DNA of 64,000 nt from Emticicia sp. BO119 (GTDB lineage: Bacteria; Bacteroidota; Bacteroidia; Cytophagales; Spirosomataceae), in assembly GCF_013912375.1 (NCBI RefSeq), contig NZ_JACETV010000005.1, forward strand, positions 430,937-494,936, given 5' to 3'. A program made the translations under genes and the position numbers. Below, piece by piece: positions 51,362-62,054 of the stretch (its first letter is position 1; each line of letters begins with the position of its first letter). Below the pieces are notes generated by a model. It saw only the letters and a list, made by a program, of their open reading frames with translations, was not told the origin of the DNA and searched no databases.

Positions 51362-52054
51362 TTGGAAAAAAAGAATATACTCGTCATAGAAGATGATCGT
51401 CGGATTTCGGACAATCTGGTAAAAGGATTATCTAAAAAAGGCTTTGAAACAGACGTAGCCTTCGACGGACACGCTGGCTTAAGAAAATCTATTTCTCTTC
51501 CATTTGATTTAATTATTCTTGACATTAATTTACCTCTTATGAATGGCTTTGATGTATGCTATGCTATCAGAGGTCATAAGCCAGCTTTGCCCATACTCAT
51601 GCTGACAGCCATGGGTGAAGTAGACGATAAAGTAGAAGGTTTAGACAATGGCGCTGATGATTATATTGTAAAACCCTTTGATTTCAGAGAACTCTTTGCC
51701 CGGATCAATGCGCTATTAAGGCGTACTTCTCAAGCACCCATACAAGTAATAAAAGAGGTATTAAGAGTAGCTGACCTTGAAATTCATTTAGATAAAAAAA
51801 TCGCTGTGCGTTCGGGCAAAATGATTGATCTGACAGCCCGCGAATTTGCCTTATTAGAATATTTAGCCAGAAATCAGGGGCGGGTACTATCGAAAATGGA
51901 TATAGCTGAAAATGTATGGGATTTGAATTTTGACTCAAGTACCAATATTATTGAGGTCTATATCAATTATCTTCGTAAAAAAATTGATAAGGATTTTGAA
52001 CCTAAATTGATTCATACCAAATCTGGATTAGGGTATGTTCTAAGAGAGGAGTGA
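51362..52054 (+). CDS. OmpR-family response regulator
   Basis: 230 residues. The receiver domain has phosphoacceptor D54 (LIILDINLPLMNGFDV) and K in VKPFDF. The winged-helix DNA-binding domain contains LTAREFALLEYLARNQGRVLSK and YINYLRKKID. The start is a TTG: no ATG exists between the upstream stop (51317) and the conserved NILVIEDD strand. It forms a pair with the kinase gene 88 nt downstream and lies before the TolC-RND-adaptor genes, a layout typical of CusRS-like control of efflux. Confidence 0.93.
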   Translation: MEKKNILVIEDDRRISDNLVKGLSKKGFETDVAFDGHAGLRKSISLPFDLIILDINLPLMNGFDVCYAIRGHKPALPILMLTAMGEVDDKVEGLDNGADDYIVKPFDFRELFARINALLRRTSQAPIQVIKEVLRVADLEIHLDKKIAVRSGKMIDLTAREFALLEYLARNQGRVLSKMDIAENVWDLNFDSSTNIIEVYINYLRKKIDKDFEPKLIHTKSGLGYVLREE

Positions 52055-52142
52055 GTAGTTTAATTAGAAATATTGAACAAAGTCTGAATTTTTATTAATC
52101 GCTCTTTTCCCGATAACACATTTACTCAATGAATTTATATGC

Positions 52143-53516
52143 ATGAAAATCAGATATAAAATTGTCTTTCAGTTTTCTTTGATTGTGGCACTTAACCTCC
52201 TCATTTTTTCCGGCTTTATTTATTATAGAGAAGAGCAGAAACGCCAGGAAACTTTCAGAGGACGCCTGAGTAAAAGGGCTATTACTACTGCCAGACTATT
52301 ATTTGATGTAAAGGGCTTTTCGCCCGAACTCCTACGGATCATGGACAAAACCTCAGTGAACCGGCTGGATGGTGAAGAAGTTTACATTTTCAATACAAAA
52401 GATCAGCTGGTTTTCTCTAATGCCGAAACCGTACCGAAAGATATTGATGTAGCTCTTCTTGACAGAATAAAAATGCAGAATGTAGTAGAGTTCAAAGTTA
52501 ATGACCGTGAAAACCTCGGCCTTTTATTTGACGGCAAATACGACAACTTTATAGTGATAGAATCAGGAATAGATGTTGATGGAGAAAATAACCTCAGAAG
52601 CCTGCGCCAGACCTTATTGATAAGCTTTTTACTAATCATATTAGTAGTAATTATCAGCGGAATGTTCTTGGCCGGCCAGGCTTTGCAGCCTATTAAAACT
52701 ATCAACTATCAGATAGGCCAGATCACAGCTCAAAACTTAAGAAAAAGGGTAGACAAAGGCAAAAACAAAGATGAAATAGCTGAACTGGCGCATAATTTCA
52801 ATCAGATGCTCAACAGGCTCGAGTTAGGCTTTGAACAACAACGCAGCTTTGTGTCGCATGCTTCACATGAGTTACGTACGCCATTGGCAGCTATTAAATC
52901 AGAAGTACAATTAGGATTAGATGAAAAACTCAGCTCAGTTGAATATGAAAAAATTCTACAGAATATCCTTGAGGATACAGATAAACTTATTTCACTATCC
53001 AATAGTCTGCTTCAGATGGCCCGGCCGATTGACAATTTTAACCTCTCAAAAATCGAAAGTATCCGTATAGAGGAATTAATCCTTTCGCTTAAAAATGAAC
53101 TTCAACATAGCAAACCAGAAGCTATTATCAGAGCCAATTTTGTGAATATCCCACCCGATGAACACTTAACCATTATAAAAGGTAATGAGTCTCTATTAAA
53201 AAACGCATTCCTGAACCTGTTAGATAATGCCATAAAATACAGCAATCACCAGCCTGTAGATGTATTGATTGATTTTGATGAAAAAGACTGTATAGTTCAG
53301 ATTGTTGATAAAGGCATCGGGATTCCGAAAGAAGACCTCCAAAATATCTTTGAACCCTTTTACCGTGGCGAAAATGCCTTTGAATTACAAGGATTCGGAG
53401 TTGGCTTATCAATATGCCAGAAAATCATAGACCTTCATAGTGGCCGTATAGCTGTGAAAAGCGAGCCTATGCAAGGTTCTGTCTTTACTATTTCTTTACC
53501 CCATCTATCAATTTAA
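52143..53516 (+). CDS. Membrane sensor histidine kinase
   Basis: 457 residues. TM1 (8-27), a periplasmic sensor segment (30-155), TM2 (157-178), HAMP (179-232), HisKA with H242 in SHELRTP, HATPase (NLLDNAIKYS, DKGIGIPKEDL, GFGVGLSICQKI). It pairs with the upstream OmpR-type regulator. It probably senses an envelope stress or toxic compound and controls the efflux genes that follow. The inducing signal cannot be read from the sequence. Confidence 0.94.
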   Translation: MKIRYKIVFQFSLIVALNLLIFSGFIYYREEQKRQETFRGRLSKRAITTARLLFDVKGFSPELLRIMDKTSVNRLDGEEVYIFNTKDQLVFSNAETVPKDIDVALLDRIKMQNVVEFKVNDRENLGLLFDGKYDNFIVIESGIDVDGENNLRSLRQTLLISFLLIILVVIISGMFLAGQALQPIKTINYQIGQITAQNLRKRVDKGKNKDEIAELAHNFNQMLNRLELGFEQQRSFVSHASHELRTPLAAIKSEVQLGLDEKLSSVEYEKILQNILEDTDKLISLSNSLLQMARPIDNFNLSKIESIRIEELILSLKNELQHSKPEAIIRANFVNIPPDEHLTIIKGNESLLKNAFLNLLDNAIKYSNHQPVDVLIDFDEKDCIVQIVDKGIGIPKEDLQNIFEPFYRGENAFELQGFGVGLSICQKIIDLHSGRIAVKSEPMQGSVFTISLPHLSI

Positions 53517-53627
53517 GAAATTTTTAATTTCGTACTAAGGAGTTTCTAAGGATAGGCATAGACTTTTGTTCAGTGCATATAATAAACTATGTACGTAGTC
53601 TATCACACCTGCCTTAATTATCCTTAA

Positions 53628-55025
53628 ATGAAGAAGAAGTATTTGTTTGTGAGTTGCCTGCTGATCCATAATTTAGCCTTTAGCCAGCAGGTAGTACCAA
53701 CACCACACAAAATAAGTTTGTCAGAAGCCGTCGAATCTGCAATCAGGAATTACCCCTCTATCAAAGCCAAGAGAGTAGAAAAAAATGTAGCAGAGTTTGC
53801 ACTAAAAGCTGCCCGGACAGAAGGTATGCCAGATGTGCTTGCCCAACATCAGTATCAGTTTGCCACAAATAATAGTATTGCTGGAGCGACCTTCCCTTTA
53901 CAAAATCCACTTCCATCTGTTTCAGGAGGTATCCGTACAGAAAACATCTATCAACCTGTTTGGGGTAGCTTTACCAGTCTGCAGGTAAACTGGCAGGCTT
54001 TTACATTCGGTAAGATTAAAGCCAATATTGATGTAGCACAGAAAGCAGTTGCACGTCAGCAGTTTGACTACGAAAATGAGCTGTTTCAGCAACAGGTCAA
54101 GGTAATAGATGCCTATCTGGCACTATTGGTTTTCCAGAAAACTGTCAGAATACAAGAAATAAACCTGCAAAGAGCCACTACTTTTCGTGATGCAACAAAT
54201 GCCAAAGTAATTTCAGGTTTACGCGCGGGTATCGATAGTTCATTTGCCAGTGCAGAGGTATCAAAGGCAAAACTCTTACTTTTACAAAGTCAGCAGAATG
54301 AGCGAACCCAGCGCATTCGTTTAGGACAACTTATGGGTACGCCTACTGGCAACATAATAGCCGACTCCATGCAATTTTACCAGAGACTACCAATACTTCA
54401 CAAAGTTTATCCTGATATAACCCAGAATCCGGTTCTCAAAGTCCTCAACTCTCAGATTGACTTTATCAGATCCAATGCGGTTGCTATTAAAAAATCTTAT
54501 TATCCCAGTATCCTACTCAATGCCTCTATGTGGGGCAGAGGCTCAGGAGTTAATAATGCTCCTGACACGTACAGTTCTAATATTCTTAATGGAATTGGTT
54601 ATAAGGTAGGAAATTATCTTCTGGGTATAGGGGTAAGCTGGAATCTGACTCGCATTTACAGAATCCGCCATCAGGCTTCAGCCGAACTACAAAGAGCCGA
54701 ACAACTGCATTATTTATTACAGGAAGAAGAGTTAAGACTGAGTAGCCAGAGCGAAAACGCCGATATTCAGATTGAACTCGCTATGCAACAGGCACTCGAA
54801 GCTCCCGTACAGACAACAGCAGCTCTTGGGGCATATCAGCAAGCTACTGCCCGATACCAGTCAGGTCTGGCTACATTACCCGAAGTATCACAGGCGTTCC
54901 TTTTACTCAACCGGGCAGAAGTCGACCAGTCAATAGCCATAAATAATGTCTGGAGAACCCTCCTGATGAAAGCGGCTTCAGTAGGTAATCTATCAATATT
55001 CCTTAGTCAGGTCGCGGCTAAATAA
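53628..55025 (+). CDS. TolC-like outer-membrane efflux protein
   Basis: 465 residues. Signal peptide MKKKYLFVSCLLIHNLAFSQ, followed by the outer-membrane efflux protein fold: two helical repeat halves (LSEAVESAIRNYPSIKAKRVE; ARYQSGLATLPEVSQAFLLLNRAE). It forms the outer channel of the tripartite pump whose inner-membrane and adaptor genes follow (65-nt gap). It probably exports toxic compounds across both membranes. Confidence 0.92.
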   Translation: MKKKYLFVSCLLIHNLAFSQQVVPTPHKISLSEAVESAIRNYPSIKAKRVEKNVAEFALKAARTEGMPDVLAQHQYQFATNNSIAGATFPLQNPLPSVSGGIRTENIYQPVWGSFTSLQVNWQAFTFGKIKANIDVAQKAVARQQFDYENELFQQQVKVIDAYLALLVFQKTVRIQEINLQRATTFRDATNAKVISGLRAGIDSSFASAEVSKAKLLLLQSQQNERTQRIRLGQLMGTPTGNIIADSMQFYQRLPILHKVYPDITQNPVLKVLNSQIDFIRSNAVAIKKSYYPSILLNASMWGRGSGVNNAPDTYSSNILNGIGYKVGNYLLGIGVSWNLTRIYRIRHQASAELQRAEQLHYLLQEEELRLSSQSENADIQIELAMQQALEAPVQTTAALGAYQQATARYQSGLATLPEVSQAFLLLNRAEVDQSIAINNVWRTLLMKAASVGNLSIFLSQVAAK

Positions 55026-55090
55026 GCTAAACAATCAGATAATCCAGTTTTAACCTATCCTGCCCGGCAGAATAACAAATAATCCTTGAT

Positions 55091-58000
55091 ATGGTACGGC
55101 TCGCTTTAAAAAGACCCATTACAATAATAGTGCTATTTACCGGATTGCTCCTGTTTGGTATCATGGCTATCCGAACAATCCCGATTGATATTTTCCCACA
55201 ATTAAATCTGCCCACCATCTATGTTATGGAGTCATACGGAGGGATGTCCCCCCAGCAAATGGAAGGTTTCTTTGCAACCCGTATGCAAGACCAGTTTCTA
55301 TACGTAAATGGAGTTAAAAGCATTGAAAGTAAAAATATACAGGGGTTAACCTTTATTAAGCTTACCTTTTATGAAGGAACTGATATGGCAGAGGCATCGG
55401 CACAGGTAGCATTACAGGTAAATCGCGCAGCAAAATTTTTCCCTCCGGGGGCTTTACCGCCACAGGTAGTTCGTTTTGATGCCTCGTCTATGCCAGTCGG
55501 TCAATTGGTATTTGATAGCAAGACTAAATCGCTTAAGGAAATGTACGATTTGGCCTCTACTTATATCCGCCCCATGTTTGCTACAGTACCAGGGCTAACA
55601 GCCCCACACGCGCTGGGTGCAAATTCAAGGTCTGTAGTAGTTAACGTCGACCCCGAGAAATTAAGAAGATACAATGTCTCTCCCGATCAGGTTGTTGAAG
55701 CTATTGCTAAAAACAACGCAATGACTCCCTCAGGCAATCTTCGCGTCAATGATCTAATGTATGTAACTACTGTAAACTCACTTGAAGAGAAGGTACAGCA
55801 TTTTGCAGATATTCCGCTTACTACAAATGGATCGGCTACTGTATTTATACATGATGTTGCCACAGTATCAGATGCGGCAGACGTTACTGTAGACTATGCT
55901 CTGGTAAATGGCAAACGCTCTATCTACATTCCAATCGTAAAAACTGCCGATGCCTCTACCTGGGCAGTAGTACAAGGGCTAAGAAATAAACTACCCGAAA
56001 TGAGGGCACTATTGCCTGACGATGTAAGCATAAGCTATGAGTTTGACCAATCGGTGTTTGTGATTAATGCCGTAAAAAGTTTAATGACAGAGGGTATTCT
56101 CGGAGCTGTACTTACAGGGCTCATGGTTCTTCTGTTTTTAAAAGACTGGCGTAGTAGTCTGGTGGTTATTATTACCATTCCTATTTCTATTCTGATCGGC
56201 TTATTATTCTTAAAAATGGCTGGGCAGACCGTCAATATCATGACTCTCAGTGGTTTGGCATTGGCAATTGGGGTATTGGTTGACCAGGCAACCGTAACGA
56301 TCGAGAATATCCACCAGCATCTCGAGATGGGTAAGACCAAGAAGCAAGCCATACTTGATGCCTGCGAAGAAATCTCTTTCCCGCTGCTGTTGATACTGCT
56401 TTGTATTTTAGCTGTTTTTGCCCCCTCGTTTGTTATGACAGGTGTACCCAAAGGTATGTTTTTACCGCTTTCTTTGTCGATAGGTTTCTCTATGATTGTC
56501 TCTTTTGTTGCAGCGCAGACGCTTGTACCTGTTATTTCAAACTGGTTACTGAAAGAAGAAATGTTCCAGTACCATCATTCAAAATTTCATGCACATGCAG
56601 GTCTGGCTTTAGATTCAGGCGAAATTGAGGAAATAGACGAACATACAGCGCAGGATATAAAACATGGAGATGAAAACTCGTTTTTTCAGCAGGTAAAAGT
56701 AAGGCTGGCAAATCTTTTAGAAAGATGGATGCGGAGCAGAAAATTAATCGTGAGCCTTTATCTGTTACTCACTTTGGCAGCCTCTGGCCTCTGTTTCTAT
56801 TATATCGGAAAAGACCTTTTGCCTAAAACCAACAACGGTCAGGTGCAACTACGTATAAAAGAGCCTGAAGGCACAAGACTTGAAAAAACCGAAAGAGACG
56901 TAAAAGGCATACTGGCTATTATGGATTCCACCATCAAAGGTAAAGTAGAAATATCTTCGGTTTATGTCGGGATTATCCCAAGCAGCTATGGTTCAAGTAA
57001 CCTGTATGTATTTAACAGTGGTACACACGAAGCCATTATGCAGGCAAATATGGGCGAACATTTTAAGGGTAATCTTGATGAATTAAAGGATGCGCTTCGG
57101 GCCAATATCAAAAAAGCCTACCCTAAGATCCGTATCTCTTTTGAGCCTATCGAACTAACCGAAAAGATAATGGCTCAGGGAGCAGCTACTCCGATAGAGG
57201 TAAGAGTAATGGGCAAGAATTTTGAAGATATAAAATCTTACTCTCACCGATTGGTAGATAGCCTCAGACAGGTTAGTTATCTGCGCGATGTACAGATTGC
57301 ACAACCATTAAAATTTCCTGTTATTAAAATCAATATTGACCGGTTCAGGCTGGCCCAGATGGGGCTTAATCTGCAAGAGGTTGCCAGAAGTATTACCGAT
57401 GCTACCTCTTCAAGTCGCTTTACCGAAAAAGTGCAATGGCTCGACCAGAGAGTTTCTTATACCTATCAGGTACAGGTGCAGGTACCCGAATATCTGATGA
57501 ACTCTATGGAGCAACTACAGTCTATATCGTTGGTAAAAGGGAAAACCCGCCCTATACTTTCAGACGTTGCCCAGATGTCGATTGATACGCTCCCGGGCCA
57601 ATACGACCGGACAGGCCCAAGAAGATTCCTGACGGTAAGTGCCAATATTTACAAAAAGGATTTAGGAGAGGCCTCCAGCACCGTAAAAAAAGCCATAGAT
57701 AAATTAGGCACACCACCTAAAGGCATGGTAGTAGAAATGAAAGGGATGGCATCGTTGCTCACCGAAACCCTCGATTCGCTTCAGACAGGCTTAACTGTAG
57801 CCATTATTGTGGTGCTACTGTTGTTGGCGGCCAACTATCAGTCTTTTGGGGTAGCCTTTTCAGTCTTATCTACAGTTCCGGCTGTATTATTAGGCTCTTT
57901 ACTCTTATTGATGGCTACTGGCGCTACCCTCAACTTGCAATCTTATATGGGTATCATTATGAGTATCGGGGTATCAGTCGCTAATGCCATTCTGATTGTC

Positions 58001-58306
58001 ACTAACGCAGAATCGCTTAGAATCACCTATAAAAATCCGTTCAAGGCTGCCACAACTGCCGCAAGTGTCCGTTTCAGGCCTATCCTGATGACAAGCCTTG
58101 CCATGATTGCCGGAATGATACCAATGGCAAGTGGCCTTGGTGAAGCCGGAGAACAATCAGCCCCTTTAGGAAGAGCTGTTATCGGAGGGCTCATATTCTC
58201 AACTTTCGCCTCACTCCTTATTGTACCTTTAGTCTATGGCTGGATTCAACAAAAAGCATCTTTTAAATCAGTTTCCTTATTACCCGAAAATGAAAACACT
58301 ATCTGA
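55091..58306 (+). CDS. RND-family efflux transporter, inner-membrane pump
   Basis: 1071 residues. An N-terminal TM helix (ALKRPITIIVLFTGLLLFGI) and porter loops are followed by the central TM bundle with LSGLALAIGVLVDQATVTIENI, where D in GVLVDQA is the proton relay, a second porter half, and the C-terminal bundle (IGVSVANAILIVTNAE). It belongs to the AcrB/CzcA superfamily; the metal versus drug subclass is unclear. It is a proton-driven exporter partnered with the TolC-like and adaptor proteins. The stop overlaps the adaptor's start region. Confidence 0.95.
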   Translation: MVRLALKRPITIIVLFTGLLLFGIMAIRTIPIDIFPQLNLPTIYVMESYGGMSPQQMEGFFATRMQDQFLYVNGVKSIESKNIQGLTFIKLTFYEGTDMAEASAQVALQVNRAAKFFPPGALPPQVVRFDASSMPVGQLVFDSKTKSLKEMYDLASTYIRPMFATVPGLTAPHALGANSRSVVVNVDPEKLRRYNVSPDQVVEAIAKNNAMTPSGNLRVNDLMYVTTVNSLEEKVQHFADIPLTTNGSATVFIHDVATVSDAADVTVDYALVNGKRSIYIPIVKTADASTWAVVQGLRNKLPEMRALLPDDVSISYEFDQSVFVINAVKSLMTEGILGAVLTGLMVLLFLKDWRSSLVVIITIPISILIGLLFLKMAGQTVNIMTLSGLALAIGVLVDQATVTIENIHQHLEMGKTKKQAILDACEEISFPLLLILLCILAVFAPSFVMTGVPKGMFLPLSLSIGFSMIVSFVAAQTLVPVISNWLLKEEMFQYHHSKFHAHAGLALDSGEIEEIDEHTAQDIKHGDENSFFQQVKVRLANLLERWMRSRKLIVSLYLLLTLAASGLCFYYIGKDLLPKTNNGQVQLRIKEPEGTRLEKTERDVKGILAIMDSTIKGKVEISSVYVGIIPSSYGSSNLYVFNSGTHEAIMQANMGEHFKGNLDELKDALRANIKKAYPKIRISFEPIELTEKIMAQGAATPIEVRVMGKNFEDIKSYSHRLVDSLRQVSYLRDVQIAQPLKFPVIKINIDRFRLAQMGLNLQEVARSITDATSSSRFTEKVQWLDQRVSYTYQVQVQVPEYLMNSMEQLQSISLVKGKTRPILSDVAQMSIDTLPGQYDRTGPRRFLTVSANIYKKDLGEASSTVKKAIDKLGTPPKGMVVEMKGMASLLTETLDSLQTGLTVAIIVVLLLLAANYQSFGVAFSVLSTVPAVLLGSLLLLMATGATLNLQSYMGIIMSIGVSVANAILIVTNAESLRITYKNPFKAATTAASVRFRPILMTSLAMIAGMIPMASGLGEAGEQSAPLGRAVIGGLIFSTFASLLIVPLVYGWIQQKASFKSVSLLPENENTI

Positions 58307-59390
58307 TACCTATATGAAATACTGCCTTATGCTATTACTGGCAGGTGCGTCATTAAGTGCCTGCACAGAAAACAGAGCCAAAGAAAAGAAAGTAGAAGCA
58401 CCAAAATCTCAGACACCCAGCTACCAGTTAGCCACCGTTGAAAGCGGTGGCGTACCCACTACCTTAAAGTTACCCGCACAACTAAACGCGTATCAGGAGG
58501 TCAGCCTTTTTCCGAAAGTGAACGGTTATGTAAAAAATGTACTGGTCGATCTCGGTTCACATGTAACTAAGGGTAGTTTATTAATGGAATTAGAAGCTCC
58601 TGAGTTAGAGCAGGCAGCTCTGTTGGCAAAAGAAAAGTTTGCTAAAGCCAATGCAGATTTTTCAATTGATAAAGAACACTATCAACGCCTGCTTGAAGCC
58701 TCAAAAACCAAAGGAGCTGTTTCTCCTATGGACTTATCAAGTATCAAAGCCAAAATGAATGCCGATACAGCTTTAGTAAATGCCGAAAAAGCTAATTGGG
58801 ATATGCAAAAAGCTATGCTTGGCTATCTGAAAGTAACTGCTCCCTTTAGTGGTGTAATTACCGAACGTAATATCCATCCCGGTGCTTTGGTAAGTTCAAT
58901 AGCTAAAGATAAGCCCATGTTAGAACTGAAACAGATTGAGCATCTTCGCCTGCAGGTAGATGTACCCGAACAGCTTGCGGTTAATCTGCATGAGCATGAT
59001 ACCCTTTCTTTTTATGTCAGTGCTCTGCAAGGAAAAAGGCTTAAAGGGAAAATTAGCAGAAAATCAAGAAGTATCAATACACAATACAGAAGCGAAAGAA
59101 TAGAAGTTGATGTACCAAATAATACGGGTGTATTGTCATCTGGTATGTACGCCGATGTATTGATTTATTCGAAAGGCAACAAAAATGCCCTGATCGTACC
59201 TAAGTCAGCAGTAGTTACTTCTACTGAACGCAAGTATGTTTTAGTTTCTGATAATGGGTCTATCCGAAAAATAGATGTTAGTACCGGAAACCAGACACTT
59301 GATAAAGTAGAAGTGTATGGCGATTTGCAAATAGGTAATAAAGTAATAGTAAGTGCTACTGATGAAATAAAAGAAACGACCAACGAATAA
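58290..59390 (+). CDS. RND efflux periplasmic adaptor (membrane fusion) lipoprotein
   Basis: About 366 residues. An N-terminal lipoprotein signal has lipobox LSAC (MKYCLMLLLAGASLSAC), followed by a biotinyl-lipoyl-like hairpin (YQEVSLFPKVNGYVKNVLVDLGSHVTKG), an alpha-hairpin, and a beta-barrel with YADVLIYSKGNKNALIVPKSAV. The start is either ATG 58290 (17-nt overlap with the pump gene) or ATG 58314 just before the signal peptide; the latter gives a more usual signal. It links the pump to the outer-membrane channel. Confidence 0.92.
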   Translation: MKTLSDTYMKYCLMLLLAGASLSACTENRAKEKKVEAPKSQTPSYQLATVESGGVPTTLKLPAQLNAYQEVSLFPKVNGYVKNVLVDLGSHVTKGSLLMELEAPELEQAALLAKEKFAKANADFSIDKEHYQRLLEASKTKGAVSPMDLSSIKAKMNADTALVNAEKANWDMQKAMLGYLKVTAPFSGVITERNIHPGALVSSIAKDKPMLELKQIEHLRLQVDVPEQLAVNLHEHDTLSFYVSALQGKRLKGKISRKSRSINTQYRSERIEVDVPNNTGVLSSGMYADVLIYSKGNKNALIVPKSAVVTSTERKYVLVSDNGSIRKIDVSTGNQTLDKVEVYGDLQIGNKVIVSATDEIKETTNE

Positions 59391-59426
59391 TCCGACTTTA
59401 ACAGAGCGTTCCGGTAAAGAATTGCC

Positions 59427-59867
59427 ATGAGGAGACTATTAATGATTATGTGGCTATGGGTGGGCTGTGCTGCCTGTAATAAGGCAGAAATGGTAAAACC
59501 TTATTCTTATCTGAGTATAAAGTTTGTTGACGACGAAGAATATGTTTTGATGGAGCGGGTAGAAGGCACCTGGCAACCCGAACAAAAACAAGTAAGCCTG
59601 AATGCTTTTGGCTATAAAAATGAGAGATTAACCATCTACCTGCCCGATCTGATACAGACGGGCAGGTACCCTAACCTGACCATCAAAAATATTTTTTATA
59701 CCAACGGTGCCGATTTTATTCCTTTCAGAGTAGATAGTGGTTTTCTGGAAATAACTCAACTGGATGCCTCTAAAGTAGGAGGTACTTTCAATGTAACACT
59801 TGAAAACGAATATAATGGCATCGAATATCGGACTATCACAGGAGATTTTGTCATCAACAACTATTAA
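59427..59867 (+). CDS. Small predicted lipoprotein after the efflux operon
   Basis: 146 residues. MRRLLMIMWLWVGCAAC is a lipoprotein signal with Cys 17. The mature part is beta-rich (KFVDDEEYVLMERVEGTWQPEQKQVSLNAFGYKNERLTIYL) and resembles small Bacteroidota lipoproteins of unknown role. It lies 36 nt after the adaptor gene and is probably the last gene of that operon. Confidence 0.7.
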   Translation: MRRLLMIMWLWVGCAACNKAEMVKPYSYLSIKFVDDEEYVLMERVEGTWQPEQKQVSLNAFGYKNERLTIYLPDLIQTGRYPNLTIKNIFYTNGADFIPFRVDSGFLEITQLDASKVGGTFNVTLENEYNGIEYRTITGDFVINNY

Positions 59868-60214
59868 AAACCTTTTCTAATATAATTGACTCTAATCTGA
59901 AGCTACTCCCAATTGCTCGATAATATGACCTATAAAGCCTGCACAGCAATTGCCATAAACATTATCATCTTCTTCCATCTAATCTGTGAATGGCTATTTG
60001 TCTGTTTTAAGCCCTGTCTTTTGCTTCTATTGTTATTTCAGTCCATTAAAAATGTATTTTTAATAGAAGTTCTTTCTTCTTTTCAGCCTGTTATTCATAT
60101 TAAGTATCGGGTTGCCTTTTATCTTCCCGGTTTTGCAGATTCACTTTAACAGTTTGCAGATTTTTTTTGTGATAACTTGAAAGAGATTGTTCTTTTAATC
60201 AGTAATTTTAAATC
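59868..60214. other. Intergenic region before the LytS-type kinase
   Basis: 347 nt. A 78-codon hydrophobic frame (59913-60149) is present, but it is Leu/Ile/Phe rich without a family or start context and is probably not a gene. No clear terminator or full promoter is visible. Confidence 0.4.
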
Positions 60215-61297
60215 ATGAAAAAGTCATTTGTGATTTTGTTACACATCGGGGTTTGGCTCATTTATTTCTTAATGGTGGGTATTGTCCTCGTGGTTTATTC
60301 CAAAACTGATGTGAATGCCGTTGATCATACGGCTCGAATTATGAATGCATTTCAAAATATCCTCCTGTTTGCGTTTATCCCTTCAGCAGTGTCTTTTTAC
60401 CTGTATTATTTCATTTTGTTTCCTCAATATATCCAGCAAAAAAAATATGTAACGGCTCTGCTTGCAGGTTTGGCAGTATCCTTTATTACATCAGTGCTGG
60501 GGTATATACTACATCGTTATTTCATAGAAACCGGACAAGTGATAGATATGGATGAAGGGGGTAGACACGGTAGGTCAACAGCCCTGAGAACAATTATAGT
60601 AATGACTGTGATCGGAACAATTTGTGGTGTAGTTGGGTGGATATTAAGAGGCTTTATTGACTGGTTCAATGAAATAAAACTCAAAGAAGCCCTAAAGGAA
60701 AAAAATCATGCAATGGAAATGGCTCTCGTAAAATTGCAGCTTGACCCGCATTTACTATTTAACACCATCAATAATATTGACTCCTTAATAATAACAGATG
60801 CCACGGCAGCCTCTGAATACCTCAATAAGTTATCAGACATTATGAGATTTATTCTGTATGAAACCAAGACTGATAAAATTTTATTAGCTAAAGAAATTGA
60901 ATACATACAAAAATATATAGACTTACAGAAAATACGCACTGCCAACGAAAACTATGTCCAGCTCACCATAAACGGGCAGGCTGGTCATAAGTTTATTGCT
61001 CCGATGGTCTTTATCCCATTTATTGAAAATGCTTTTAAACATGCTACTAATAAGAAAATGATTAATGCAATTACTATTCAGGTTTTCATTCATGAGCAGA
61101 CAATACAATTGATATGTGAAAACAAGATTGATATTAAACAAAAAACTAAATATGCTGTTGGGGGCAATTCTGTTGGGGGGCTTGGCAACGAATTGATTGA
61201 AAAAAGGCTTCAATTGATTTATAACGATCGACATACGCTCGAAATACAAAAAACTGAAGATTTATACCATGTTAACCTAACCATTCCTTATGAATAA
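60215..61297 (+). CDS. LytS/YehU-type sensor histidine kinase
   Basis: 360 residues. Four membrane segments (7-29, 50-70, 78-100, 124-147) are followed by a His_kinase domain with H179 in LKLQLDPHLLFNTINNIDSL and a HATPase end (VFIPFIENAFKHA, GGLGNELIEKRLQLIY). It overlaps the LytTR response regulator gene by 8 nt, so the pair is cotranslated. Such pairs regulate a nearby gene; the outer-membrane protein gene at 62125 is the likely target by position. Confidence 0.95.
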   Translation: MKKSFVILLHIGVWLIYFLMVGIVLVVYSKTDVNAVDHTARIMNAFQNILLFAFIPSAVSFYLYYFILFPQYIQQKKYVTALLAGLAVSFITSVLGYILHRYFIETGQVIDMDEGGRHGRSTALRTIIVMTVIGTICGVVGWILRGFIDWFNEIKLKEALKEKNHAMEMALVKLQLDPHLLFNTINNIDSLIITDATAASEYLNKLSDIMRFILYETKTDKILLAKEIEYIQKYIDLQKIRTANENYVQLTINGQAGHKFIAPMVFIPFIENAFKHATNKKMINAITIQVFIHEQTIQLICENKIDIKQKTKYAVGGNSVGGLGNELIEKRLQLIYNDRHTLEIQKTEDLYHVNLTIPYE

Positions 61298-61985
61298 ACT
61301 TACCTGTATCATCATTGAAGATGAGCCTCTGGCTCTTGATAAAACCAGGGCCTTTATTCAGAAAATCCCTTTCTTAAACCTGACCGCTACTTTCGACAAC
61401 GCACTGGCAGGGCTTGATTTTTTAAATAATAATAAGGTTGATTTACTTTTTCTCGACATCAATATGGACGAGTTATCAGGTATTGAATTGCTGGAAAGCT
61501 CTACAATTACCAGTCAGGTAATTATCACAACAGCCTATCAGGAATATGCTCTTAAAGGCTATGAACTACGAATAACAGATTATCTGTTAAAACCCTTTAC
61601 ATTCAACAGGTTTTTGCAGGCAGTCAATAATGCCAGGGAGAATCTGAGCCATCGGACAGAAGAAAAAAAGCCTGAGTTTATTTTTGTAAAAACAGAAAAC
61701 CGTCTTGAAAAAATTATGATTAACGACATCCTCTATATCGAAGGTATGAGAGATTATATGCGTATTCATACTTTGCATAAGAAAATTATGACCTTGCAGG
61801 GGTTCAGTGAACTGGAACAACTATTACCCTCTAACCTGATATGCAGGGTGCATAAATCATATATGGTAGCTATTAATAAAATAGAATCTGTAGAAAGAAG
61901 CCGTATAAAAATTGCAAACCAATTGATTCCGGTTTCTGAAACGTACAAAGACTCATTTCTGCAACTCATCAACGCTAAGGCGTAA
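61290..61985 (+). CDS. LytTR-family response regulator
   Basis: 231 residues. The receiver has D56 (LLFLDINMDELSG) and K in YLLKPFTFNRF. The C-terminal LytTR domain reads FIFVKTENRLEKIMINDILYIEG..YMRIH. It partners the LytS-type kinase upstream. A distinct LytTR protein lies at 44778-45119, but no matching direct repeats are obvious in front of this gene. Confidence 0.95.
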   Translation: MNKLTCIIIEDEPLALDKTRAFIQKIPFLNLTATFDNALAGLDFLNNNKVDLLFLDINMDELSGIELLESSTITSQVIITTAYQEYALKGYELRITDYLLKPFTFNRFLQAVNNARENLSHRTEEKKPEFIFVKTENRLEKIMINDILYIEGMRDYMRIHTLHKKIMTLQGFSELEQLLPSNLICRVHKSYMVAINKIESVERSRIKIANQLIPVSETYKDSFLQLINAKA

Positions 61986-62054
61986 AACTCTTCTTAATTT
62001 GGCAGATTAAAATCAAGATTTGGCAGACATCCCCACAGCCTTTGCATAGTCAAA

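Noticed and set aside
59913..60149. Hydrophobic 78-codon reading frame
   Set aside because: No family resemblance, poor start context and a composition typical of AT-rich non-coding DNA.
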